From Alcaligenaceae bacterium (GTDB lineage: Bacteria; Pseudomonadota; Gammaproteobacteria; Burkholderiales; Burkholderiaceae_B), in NCBI GenBank assembly GCA_013416405.1, contig JACCET010000005.1, positions 124,001 to 188,000 on the forward strand: a stretch of 64,000 nt of DNA, given 5' to 3'. The notes beneath the pieces are model-generated. The model did not search any database. It was not told the origin of the DNA and saw only the letters and a list, made by a program, of their open reading frames with translations. Below, piece after piece: positions 56,221 through 64,000 of this stretch. Made by a program: the position numbers and the translations under genes. Every line of letters begins with the position of its first letter. The stretch's first letter is position 1.

Positions 56221-57567
56221 TTAATCTGAGCGAGTTCTAATGGCATGACGCAATGCATCAATAGCGGATGCCCATGCTTCCAAAGTCTGATCTATTTCTT
56301 TCTCTCCAAGAGCCATGCTAATGTAATACTTGGTGTCTCCCTTAAAGATTCCGCGGTCTCGTAATAATAAATTAAACTGCTTAGTCATCCATGCATCACC
56401 ATTTATCGTATCGCGATAATTTTTGATTTTCTCACGATGAAAAATCACATCGAATATAGGCTCTGCTCCCAATACCTGCGCAGGTAGATCAGCGCGGCGC
56501 AACATCTCGCTCAAGGAGTCCATCAACTTCCTGCCGGTGTCAAAGTAGTTTTCATATGCACCCGGCTGCCTAAGAATATTTAATGTTGCCAAACCGGCGG
56601 ACGCCGCGACGGGGTTACCACTCAACGTACCAATCTGCATCATGAAGCGATCAGGTTCAGTCTTGGACCGATCAAACAAATCCATGATGTCTGCACGTCC
56701 GGCAACTGCAGCCAGTGCGAAGCCGCCGCCACATGCCTTGCCCAAAGTACATAAATCGGGGGTAATTCCGTAATATTGTTGGGCGCCGCCATAAGAAAAC
56801 CTGAAACCCGTCACAACCTCATCGAAGATGAGCACTACACCTGTTTCAGCAGTCACTTCACGGAGCGCTTCTAAGAAGCCATCTTGAGGAGCGATCAGCC
56901 TTTGAAAAGGCTCAACAATTACAGCAGCAAGTTCGTCATGATGCTCGCGAATGAAACGGCGAACGAAATCGGTGTCGTTGAAAGGCAAGACAACAATATC
57001 ATCCTGGATACTGGCTGGAATACCTGGTGAATCAGGGATTGGTTTTGGGAAGGCGGCGTCACTGGTTGGCATGAGACTCATAAGACCATAATCGCTCATA
57101 CCATGATAGCCTCCCTCGAACTTGAGAATCTTGTCTTTCTTTCGAAAAGCTCGAGCCAAGCGCATGGCATAAAAATCAGCCTCGGTTCCAGAGCAAACAA
57201 AACGCACCTTTTCAGCGCAAGGTACGGCTGCCACAATTGCTTCGGCGAGACGAATACCTTGTGGATTATTTGCAAAAAAGGTCGTTCCGTTTTTCAGTTG
57301 CGCGTCCACAGCTGCATCTACCTCAGGATGACAATGCCCTACCAGCATAGGGCCCGAGCCAATCAAATAATCGATATATTCATTGCCACTCTCATCCCAA
57401 ACTCGAGCACCACGTCCTCGCGAGATCACTATCTGTTCCGGTATATTTCCGAAAGTGCCTGCCGGCAGATACTGCCTTGCAGTGCTGGCCAGATCACTCT
57501 CAGACTGAGTCATGATGTTTTCAATACGTCGTCCTGGCTGTTTGGTATCAGAAACAGTATAAGCCAT
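56221..57567 (-). CDS. Class III aminotransferase (glutamate-1-semialdehyde aminomutase-like)
   Basis: PLP-dependent enzyme of 448 residues. VCSGTEADFYAMRLARAF binds the cofactor phosphate, FDEVVTGFR holds Asp249, and Lys277 in TLGKACGGG forms the Schiff base. It resembles GSA aminomutase but the N-terminal and substrate residues differ, and context is catabolic (TRAP importer, aldehyde dehydrogenase), so an aminotransferase for an omega- or beta-amino acid, not haem synthesis, is more likely. AAGGAG precedes ATG 57567. AT-rich codon use contrasts with the core genome. Confidence 0.87.
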   Translation of the reverse strand: MAYTVSDTKQPGRRIENIMTQSESDLASTARQYLPAGTFGNIPEQIVISRGRGARVWDESGNEYIDYLIGSGPMLVGHCHPEVDAAVDAQLKNGTTFFANNPQGIRLAEAIVAAVPCAEKVRFVCSGTEADFYAMRLARAFRKKDKILKFEGGYHGMSDYGLMSLMPTSDAAFPKPIPDSPGIPASIQDDIVVLPFNDTDFVRRFIREHHDELAAVIVEPFQRLIAPQDGFLEALREVTAETGVVLIFDEVVTGFRFSYGGAQQYYGITPDLCTLGKACGGGFALAAVAGRADIMDLFDRSKTEPDRFMMQIGTLSGNPVAASAGLATLNILRQPGAYENYFDTGRKLMDSLSEMLRRADLPAQVLGAEPIFDVIFHREKIKNYRDTINGDAWMTKQFNLLLRDRGIFKGDTKYYISMALGEKEIDQTLEAWASAIDALRHAIRTRSD

Positions 57568-57651
57568 TTTAAGATCTCCTTATATACACATCATTATTAT
57601 GAAAATATGGATAAACATCTAGCAACAAAAAAACCAGTCATTCGAACGAAA

Positions 57652-58950
57652 CTAATATCCTAATACTCGAGGCAGAAATAGGGAGAAATCAGGCCAAAAA
57701 GTAACCAGAAGAAGAACCGGGATATTAACAAAGATAATAAATTTGAAAACATAACCAACATATTTCTGCATAGGTACATTTCCCGCTACAGCACTAGACA
57801 TAAATAATAATGGGGCAACTGGTGGGGTAATATTCCCTACACCAAGATTAACTCCTACGATCGCTGCAAATTGCAACGGATCAATCCCCAATTCTTGTGC
57901 AATCGGATAAAGCACAGATGCGGCTACGATGGACCCAGATATATCATCCATGATCATACCCATGACCAGAAGAATCAGGTTAATCAATAATAGCGCCTGC
58001 CACTGCTCAAAATTATTAGTGACTAGCTCCGCCAACGCAAAAGGAGTTCCCTCATACACCAGCACTGTACTCAAAAGAGTTAAAGCGCTGATCATGATGA
58101 TTAGCGATCCGAGAAGATCCCCCGATATCATGGTCGTTCTAAAAAACTCACGAAAACTTAAGCTCTTATATACAAATAACGCTAACACTATGACATAAAC
58201 GACACCGAATCCGGCTGCCTCAGTGGGGCTTGCTATGCCTCCATATATTCCACCCAAAACGACCACTGGTAACAAAAGGACCAAGGAGGCACTTTTCCCC
58301 TTCCTCTTAAAATCAGCGAAGAACTCTTGTTTGTCACCATATGAAACAGTGGTGATTTTGAATTTGCGAACAAATATATGATTTAAGATGATATAGCCAG
58401 TAGCAGTGACTAAGCCCGGTACCAACGTCGTAAGAAATGCTGCTCCTACCGAGATTTGCATGGTCAAAGCCAAAATCAAGAGAGGAATGCTTGGGGGGAT
58501 TAACAGAGTTAAGATAGAGGAACACGCTACAAGCGACACAAGATATTCACGCGGATAACCCAAGGCTACTGCTCGGGGCATCAATACAGTCCCGACACTC
58601 GCAATAGCTGCACTTCCTGCACCTGAGATCGCTCCAAACAATGCACATGCAACGACGATCACAGTCCCTAGTCCGCCTTTGAATCGACCCACAAATAACT
58701 CCATGAAATTTACTAACCGCTCACCCTGGCCACTCTTTTCCGCCAAGACGCCCATGTAAATAAATAAAGGCAATGCTATCAATGCGGGACTATCGATTCT
58801 TGAAACCATTGTTGAAAAAACGGTTTCAATATCTATATTTAAAAAATAGGCGATCCCAAATGAGCCCAATCCGAATGCCGCGGCAATAGAAACTCCGCCC
58901 AACACCAAAATAACAGATGCGATAAGTCCGATAACAACCGACAAGGACAT
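57652..58950 (-). CDS. TRAP transporter large permease (DctM)
   Basis: A 432-residue DctM-family protein with about 12 membrane segments (LIASVILVLGGVSIAAAFG..., GAISGAGSAAIASVGTVLMPRA, VNLGVGNITPPVAPLLF). It forms the ion-coupled channel of a tripartite carboxylate importer with the DctQ and DctP genes upstream (28 and 6 bp gaps). AT-rich like its neighbours. Confidence 0.93.
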   Translation of the reverse strand: MSLSVVIGLIASVILVLGGVSIAAAFGLGSFGIAYFLNIDIETVFSTMVSRIDSPALIALPLFIYMGVLAEKSGQGERLVNFMELFVGRFKGGLGTVIVVACALFGAISGAGSAAIASVGTVLMPRAVALGYPREYLVSLVACSSILTLLIPPSIPLLILALTMQISVGAAFLTTLVPGLVTATGYIILNHIFVRKFKITTVSYGDKQEFFADFKRKGKSASLVLLLPVVVLGGIYGGIASPTEAAGFGVVYVIVLALFVYKSLSFREFFRTTMISGDLLGSLIIMISALTLLSTVLVYEGTPFALAELVTNNFEQWQALLLINLILLVMGMIMDDISGSIVAASVLYPIAQELGIDPLQFAAIVGVNLGVGNITPPVAPLLFMSSAVAGNVPMQKYVGYVFKFIIFVNIPVLLLVTFWPDFSLFLPRVLGY

Positions 58951-58978
58951 GATAGTTCCTTTTGCCTACGTGGATTAA

Positions 58979-59479
58979 TTATTTTTTATATATACGTCGT
59001 GCCACAATAAACAAAATATTGAGACCAAAGCCAACAACCAGCGCAGATGCAGATAACGTAATCGGTATATTGAAATACAATGAACGATAGTCATGAGTAA
59101 ATGCTGTAATAAATATATCAATGCTCGCCATGAGAGCTATCATTGAAAAAATCAATAAACCAAGATTTGATATATTCCCAAGTATATTTTTAACGGTCTC
59201 ATTTTTAATCAGTTCGTCAAGCCCCCCTTTAATATGAGAGTCTGTTAACGTTGTATGTGCCATTCCTAGAAAATATGACCAGATTGCAGCGATCCCAATG
59301 ATCTCATCATATCCAGAAATACTAATTCCGAAATTACGGAAGACAACCTGAGTAAACGTTAATAGCACCACAATCAATAGATAGACGAAGAGCAGTATCT
59401 GAATTAGTCTTTTTATATAGGTCATTGTAGATAGCCGCGTTAAAAAACGGACCACGTCAGTAATCCGTTTTCCTTTCAA
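58979..59479 (-). CDS. TRAP transporter small permease (DctQ)
   Basis: A 166-residue DctQ-type protein with four membrane helices: the first at LIQILLFVYLLIVVLLTF, and GISISGYDEIIGIAAIWSYFLGMA typical of the family. The frame opens with TTG 59479; ATG 59425 (MTYIKRL) is an alternative that would start at the first helix. Located between DctP and DctM. Confidence 0.85.
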   Translation of the reverse strand: MKGKRITDVVRFLTRLSTMTYIKRLIQILLFVYLLIVVLLTFTQVVFRNFGISISGYDEIIGIAAIWSYFLGMAHTTLTDSHIKGGLDELIKNETVKNILGNISNLGLLIFSMIALMASIDIFITAFTHDYRSLYFNIPITLSASALVVGFGLNILFIVARRIYKK

Positions 59480-59484
59480 ATGAA

Positions 59485-60504
59485 TTAATAGGCGATTTTT
59501 TCTATTTTGTCCATTATTTCATCGCCTACTGTTTCACGAAGCACAGGCCATTCACTATCGCGAGCTATCTTTTTGATCTGCTCGTATTGATCCGCACTTA
59601 ATCGAACAACCTTTACATTCTTATCTTCGAGTTCTTTTAAGAATTTTTCCTCTCGATCCTTTGCACCATCCCAGGCCAGCGCTGTCGCTTCACGACCAGC
59701 GTCAACAAGTGCATTTTGTATATCAGGCTTTAGGCTGTCAAACCACTTATTATTTACAGCAACTCCAATTATCCCTTCAAAATAATCACGGCTGTATAAA
59801 TATGTCTCCATTACATCCGCAAATTCTTGAGCTGCCTCCTGCGCTGGGCAGGCGCCCTTGCCATCAATTGATCCTGTTTGCAGAGCAGTGTAAGTTTCGG
59901 AGTATGGCATGGGCACAGCACTGAAGCCTAAGGCTTCAAACCGCGCGATCATCCCTTTATAGGGCGCTACACGAACTTTATATTTTGTCTCCGACGGCAG
60001 CTTAGTGGGCGCGTCTTTTCTAAAGCATATGCCGCCAAATCCCGTGGGAGCCCATGAGAGCATCTTGTAGCCGGCATCCTTGCCTATATCATTGATTATG
60101 TCCAAAAACTTGCCGTTTGGGCCATATAGATCAAATGCCTGCTCATAGTTACTAACGAGCCCACCCATTAATCCTATGGCTAAACGTTTGTCGATGTCTG
60201 ATGACATTGTGACGACATCCATCTTCCGCTGCCCGTTTGCCACTTGCTTGCTGATTTGGTAGACATCGCCGAATGGGCTACCCATGCGGACCTTTACCGT
60301 AATGTCTCCATCTGTTTTCTTTTCTGCTGATTCAGCGAACTTCTCCGTCATTTGAGTGACTATATGGTCTTTTCCATACACGGTTCCTACAGAGAATGTT
60401 TCTGCATGAGCTAGCGATGTAAATTGAAAAAGCCCGACTGCAACTGAAATGGTTGCAATCTCTAGTTTGATTGCGCGACCTTCTTTGCGTGATTTAACTA
60501 TCAT
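59485..60504 (-). CDS. TRAP transporter periplasmic binding protein (DctP)
   Basis: A 339-residue DctP family protein with a signal peptide (basic start, ISVAVGLFQFTSLAHA, cleavage before ETFS). Family blocks KVRMGSPFGDVYQISKQVANGQRKMDVVTM and KYKVRVAPYKGMIARFEALGFSAVPMPYSETYTALQTGSIDG are clear; the Arg in KVRVAPY usually binds the ligand carboxylate. AGAGG precedes ATG 60504. The ligand is a carboxylate of unknown type; it may be an amino acid or keto acid given the genes around. Confidence 0.9.
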   Translation of the reverse strand: MIVKSRKEGRAIKLEIATISVAVGLFQFTSLAHAETFSVGTVYGKDHIVTQMTEKFAESAEKKTDGDITVKVRMGSPFGDVYQISKQVANGQRKMDVVTMSSDIDKRLAIGLMGGLVSNYEQAFDLYGPNGKFLDIINDIGKDAGYKMLSWAPTGFGGICFRKDAPTKLPSETKYKVRVAPYKGMIARFEALGFSAVPMPYSETYTALQTGSIDGKGACPAQEAAQEFADVMETYLYSRDYFEGIIGVAVNNKWFDSLKPDIQNALVDAGREATALAWDGAKDREEKFLKELEDKNVKVVRLSADQYEQIKKIARDSEWPVLRETVGDEIMDKIEKIAY

Positions 60505-60720
60505 CTGATGCCTCTCTTATATAATTTATAATAATGAATATTACGCTACCACCATAACGGGGGATCGAAATCATCCTCCTATTAATTACTACGTAACTCG
60601 ATTACATCTCCCATTTTTATTTATAAGTCGGTTTTATGATATTAATAAAATATTGATTGTTTTATTTAGGCGGGCTTTAGTTATATTAAAAGAACCTAGT
60701 AAATGAGATGGCTGCCAGGG
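60505..60720. promoter_or_regulatory. AT-rich region upstream of the TRAP operon
   Basis: 216 bp without a gene, with long A/T tracts on both strands, between the ALDH stop and the TRAP binding-protein start. A promoter for the TRAP and aminotransferase genes is expected here, but no single hexamer pair stands out. The sequence regains normal GC at about 60.7 kb. Confidence 0.35.
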
Positions 60721-62217
60721 TCACTCGCGACTGATCAACACCGTTTTCTTCTGCGTGAAATGGTCGAGCATTGCCTCCATTGAGGCTTCTTTCCCTAGGC
60801 CCGACAGCTTTATGCCGCCGTATGACAGGCCTGGCTGGGCCACGATGTTCTGATTCACCTGCACAAACCCCGCCTGCAGACGCTGTGTGGCATCTAACGC
60901 CCGGCGCAAATCCTTAGTCCAGATGGTAGCTGCCAACCCATAGTCAGAATCATTAGCCATGCTGATGACCTCTTCATAGTCATCAAACGGAATTACACAC
61001 GTTACTGGTCCGAAAATTTCCTCACGAGCCAGACGATCATCATTGCTTACACCAACAAACACCGTTGGCTGTACAAAAAACCCATCCTTGAGCTCAGACG
61101 CTTCGGGCATACTGGATAACTGCAGGGTTTGCACGCCAGGCATCTGACGCCCTATATCTACGTATGAGCGCACCCGATCAAGCTGAGCTGCCGAAATGAT
61201 GGTGCCTATGTCAGTACGCTCATCCAGCGGATCACCCATCACCATGGCATTCACTACGTTACTCATGCGTGCTACGAACTCTTCACACAACGAGCGATGC
61301 ACGAACATGCGCGAAGCGGCGGTGCAACTCTGGCCTTGACGAGTGAAACGCATGCCTGCCACGGCTCCTGCAACGGCCCTCTCCAGGTCCGCATCCTCCA
61401 TGACGATCATCGGACTTTTGCCGCCCAGTTCCAGCGTCGCGGGGATTAGGCGATCGGCCGCTGCCCGGGCGATGATCTTGCCGGTCTCTACAGACCCTGT
61501 GAAAGTCACCTTTCCTATGCGAGGATCCGCAATCAGAGGGCCGCCACATGTAGGGCCGAAACCGGACAGGATGTTGATAGTGCCGGGTGGCAAGGTTCGG
61601 TTCAGCAGATCGACAACAAAGAGCGTGGACAAAGGAGCTTCTTCAGCCGACTTGATGACGACGGTATTGCCAGCGACCAGAGCGGGGGCGATCTTGAAGG
61701 CCATCAGCATTAGCGGAGCATTCCAGGGCAGAATGACCGCCACCACGCCAATGGGCTCACGCTGCGTGAATACCAACATATTGGGCGCAAAAGGTATGGT
61801 CTCACCCTTAAGCTCGCTACCCAGGCCACCATAAAATTCGAAGCAGTCGGCCAGAACATTGGCTTCTACCCGACTCTCAGTGCGGATGGCCTTACCGGTT
61901 TCCAACGCTAGCATGGTAGCAATCTCTTCAGTATGCTCAGCCAAGCTTGCGGCGGCCTTTTGCAGGATCTGGCCACGGGCCCGTGGGCTCATCGCCGCCC
62001 AGTCGGATTTTGCCGCTACGGCTGCATCTACGGCCGCAGTAACGTCTCGCTCATCCCCATCGGCTGCCATACCTACAGGCTGCCGGGTCGCAGGGCTGGA
62101 CACAGGGAATGTCTTGCCGCCCAGTGGCGCCTGCAACCTGCCCGCATACAGATGTTGACCAGAAAGCCGCATGGCATGTTTCAATGCAGTATCAAGTGCA
62201 GAGTGTGGCTGATTCAT
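60721..62217 (-). CDS. NAD(P)-dependent aldehyde dehydrogenase
   Basis: A 498-residue ALDH-superfamily enzyme. The catalytic Cys298 is in RQGQSCTAASR, the general base Glu263 in LELGGKSP, and the coenzyme region is TFTGSVETG; WNAPLMLMAFKIAPAL is the substrate-channel Asn motif. It could oxidise the semialdehyde made by the nearby aminotransferase, although the two genes lie in segments of different base composition. Substrate unknown. Confidence 0.92.
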   Translation of the reverse strand: MNQPHSALDTALKHAMRLSGQHLYAGRLQAPLGGKTFPVSSPATRQPVGMAADGDERDVTAAVDAAVAAKSDWAAMSPRARGQILQKAAASLAEHTEEIATMLALETGKAIRTESRVEANVLADCFEFYGGLGSELKGETIPFAPNMLVFTQREPIGVVAVILPWNAPLMLMAFKIAPALVAGNTVVIKSAEEAPLSTLFVVDLLNRTLPPGTINILSGFGPTCGGPLIADPRIGKVTFTGSVETGKIIARAAADRLIPATLELGGKSPMIVMEDADLERAVAGAVAGMRFTRQGQSCTAASRMFVHRSLCEEFVARMSNVVNAMVMGDPLDERTDIGTIISAAQLDRVRSYVDIGRQMPGVQTLQLSSMPEASELKDGFFVQPTVFVGVSNDDRLAREEIFGPVTCVIPFDDYEEVISMANDSDYGLAATIWTKDLRRALDATQRLQAGFVQVNQNIVAQPGLSYGGIKLSGLGKEASMEAMLDHFTQKKTVLISRE

Positions 62218-62283
62218 GATGAATATTTCCTTCTACGGTAATGACAAGCTGACGTGCCCGCACTACAGGCAGCCGCCATATTT

Positions 62284-63075
62284 TCAGACCCCACGAAACC
62301 GGGGAGAACGTTTCTCTTTCCAGGCACGCGCGCCTTCACGCATGTCTTCAGACGCCTCCGAGCGCAATACTGCTCGGGCATTGGCGCCTTCATCTAGAGT
62401 CCCTGCGACAATGCTATTCAGATCCTGCTTGATGCCCAGCAAAGCCAGTGGTGCCATGCCTGCAAGCTGCTCACTCAGGCTGTCTACACGCATCATCAGT
62501 TCATCAGCTGGCACAAGGTCAGTCAGAAAGCCGATACGCAACATTTCATCAGCATCGATTTTTTTGGCCGTCAGAAATAAGGACTTGGCTGCATTGAGAC
62601 CCAAACGTGAGATGTAACGACGCATCCCACCCGGATAGAAATGCAAACCTAATCTAGCAGCCGGCATGAATATATTGGCCTGCGGAGTGCCAATACGAAA
62701 ATCGCAGGCCAGACACAGATCTGTTCCACCTCCGTAGGCACCACCCTGGACAGCAGCAATCGTGACTGGGCGGGCTTTTGTCAGTAAGTCGATGGTTTCG
62801 CCAAAATACAATGAGCTGGGTGCTTCTTCACTAGCCAGCGAAGAAATATCGTAACCACTGCAAAAATACTTTCCAGCCGACAGCACACGGAGCACCATGA
62901 CCGCTTGAGTTGTATTGATCTCTTTTAGATACATACGCAAGGTAGCCAGATCGTCGGGGCTCAGACGATTGCTGTACGCGGGTTTGCGCAAAGAGATAGT
63001 GGCAATGCGCCCCTGGATATCCAAGCTGGGTCGGGTGCCATCTTCAGAAGAGTTATGGAGGCCAACCGGCATCAT
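62284..63075 (-). CDS. Enoyl-CoA hydratase/isomerase family protein
   Basis: A 263-residue crotonase-fold protein. Oxyanion-hole segments are YFCSGYDISSL and AAVQGGAYGGGTDLCLACDFRIGT; ARLGLHFYPGGMRRYISRLG follows. The usual Glu at the second catalytic position is not obvious (the loop has YGGGTDL), so hydratase activity is uncertain and an isomerase or other crotonase reaction is possible. Its start overlaps the stop of the CoA-transferase gene (ATGA). Confidence 0.87.
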   Translation of the reverse strand: MMPVGLHNSSEDGTRPSLDIQGRIATISLRKPAYSNRLSPDDLATLRMYLKEINTTQAVMVLRVLSAGKYFCSGYDISSLASEEAPSSLYFGETIDLLTKARPVTIAAVQGGAYGGGTDLCLACDFRIGTPQANIFMPAARLGLHFYPGGMRRYISRLGLNAAKSLFLTAKKIDADEMLRIGFLTDLVPADELMMRVDSLSEQLAGMAPLALLGIKQDLNSIVAGTLDEGANARAVLRSEASEDMREGARAWKEKRSPRFRGV

Positions 63076-64000
63076 TGATCCCTCCCCGATGCGACCACTG
63101 CATCGGCTCGTTTCATCTGTCGAATTACCCCTGCCTGCTGCAGCGTATCCACTTCGTCGACAGACAACCCAAAGCTCAGCAACACTTCGCGTGTGTGTTC
63201 GCCCAGCACAGGCGGGGGCGTGCGCACCGTGCGACGTGCGGGATCGTTGGAACTGCGTATGGGCAAGCCGACCTGCCTCAAGGCACCTAACACAGGGTGT
63301 TGCACCGTCTCTACTAGGCCACTAGCAAGGACTTGGTTATCGTTGAAAACATCTTCCAGATTATTGATGGGCCCGGCAGGGATCTTGTGAGCTATGAACA
63401 GCTCGGTCCATTCCATGCGGCTGCGTGTGCTTAAGCGTTCTTCGATAAGGTCTTTAAGAACGTGACGATTATTCATGCGTTCAGCGTTGGTCAGAAAACG
63501 CGGATCTCTGATCAGATGCTGCAACCCGACTAGTTCACACAACTGCAGCCACATAGACTGTGTAGCCGGCGCTAGGTTGATCGGCCCATCTGCGGCCTCG
63601 AACGTGCCATAAGGAGCAATGACTGGGTGCAGATTGCCGCAGGGTTGTGGAATCTCACCCACACTCAAGTAACGCTGGCCTTGGACGCTGAGCAGGCCCA
63701 TGAGGCTCCCCAGCAGGGACGTATCCACATGCTGGCCACGACCTGAGTGCTGGCGCTCGATCACTGCTGACAGAATGCCTATGACTAGCCACATGCCCGA
63801 CGTCAGATCGCCGACTGCAGTCCCCACCCGCATTGGGCCGCTCTCGGACGTGCCACTTAAACTCATGAACCCAGAATAGCCCTGGGCAATCTGATCGAAG
63901 CCTGCCCACTCACGTGCCGGCCCAGTACGCCCAAAGCCAGAAATCGAGGCCATAATCAGTCCAAGATGATCTGCCGAGAGTGTTTCGTACGACAGCCCCA
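63072..64000 (-). CDS. CaiB/BaiF family (class III) CoA transferase, 5' part outside window
   Basis: The frame is open to the window edge; the visible 309 codons begin LSYETLSADHLGLIMASISGFGRTGP, a segment that in the family lies about 100 residues from the N-terminus, so an ATG at 63953 is not the real start. The catalytic Asp is in GRGQHVDTSLLGSLMGLL; GSLMGLLSVQG and PPPVLGEHTREVLLSFG near the C-terminus are family marks. It moves CoA between carboxylic acids, fitting with the hydratase and ALDH genes. Confidence 0.92.
   Translation of the reverse strand, partial: GLSYETLSADHLGLIMASISGFGRTGPAREWAGFDQIAQGYSGFMSLSGTSESGPMRVGTAVGDLTSGMWLVIGILSAVIERQHSGRGQHVDTSLLGSLMGLLSVQGQRYLSVGEIPQPCGNLHPVIAPYGTFEAADGPINLAPATQSMWLQLCELVGLQHLIRDPRFLTNAERMNNRHVLKDLIEERLSTRSRMEWTELFIAHKIPAGPINNLEDVFNDNQVLASGLVETVQHPVLGALRQVGLPIRSSNDPARRTVRTPPPVLGEHTREVLLSFGLSVDEVDTLQQAGVIRQMKRADAVVASGRDQ

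Noticed and set aside
46699-64000. Search for a second copy of the tRNA-Arg 3' end as attR
   Set aside because: By eye I found no copy of the T-arm/acceptor sequence downstream in the window; a computed repeat search would be needed.

Overview
The window looks like a betaproteobacterial chromosome, most likely Burkholderiales/Alcaligenaceae (Bordetella/Pusillimonas-like). This is inferred from the prpB-prpC-acnD-prpF-prpD order behind a sigma54 activator PrpR, a DUF2863 protein next to EarP and an Arg32-type EF-P, and AcnB alone with its own promoter. No 16S or other typing gene is present, so the species is not fixed.

Layout. 1-10 kb: methylcitrate cycle for propionate, with prpR divergent from prpBC-acnD-prpF and prpD behind a ~300-bp inverted-repeat element. 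10-17 kb: small genes, acnB, DUF2863-earP-efp and a DUF1178 gene. 17-24.6 kb (minus): a Yej/Opp-like peptide ABC importer and a nuclease-like protein. 24.6-26.8 kb: aidB and a DUF423 gene. 26.8-44.4 kb: a large sugar region. It holds a KDPG aldolase; a minus-strand module with hydroxyacid dehydrogenase, KDG-kinase-like enzyme, TIM-barrel isomerase and amino-acid-type ABC importer; a second module with two LacI regulators, a Gfo/Idh/MocA dehydrogenase, a TIM-barrel isomerase and a ribose-type ABC importer; and zwf-pgl-glk on the plus strand. A perfect 22-bp LacI-type palindrome lies between the first LacI gene and zwf. My reading is that the modules import sugars or glycosides and feed an Entner-Doudoroff route (edd not in the window). 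44.4-46.6 kb: a purine deaminase, a cold-shock gene and a methylpurine glycosylase.

A tRNA-Arg(ACG) at 46.6 kb marks the start of an accessory region. It contains an AlpA/Xis-like gene, a 12-bp repeat array, a large tyrosine integrase, small island genes with a DUF932 protein, and a decayed stretch in which a dsbC stub, a RecG-like helicase and an hsdR piece are broken or fused, ending in truncated IS3 and IS630 elements. From 56.2 to 60.5 kb a visibly AT-rich block carries a class III aminotransferase and a TRAP transporter. From 60.7 kb base composition returns to normal with an aldehyde dehydrogenase, an enoyl-CoA hydratase and a CaiB-type CoA transferase that runs off the window. The right end of the island is not seen.

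No CRISPR array, rRNA or plasmid origin was seen. The most unusual items are tandem sigma54 promoters for prpB, the putative LacI relay over sugar genes, the chimeric hsdR/helicase joint inside a Walker A motif, the 12-bp array beside the integrase, and a pair of covarying terminators around the DUF932 gene.
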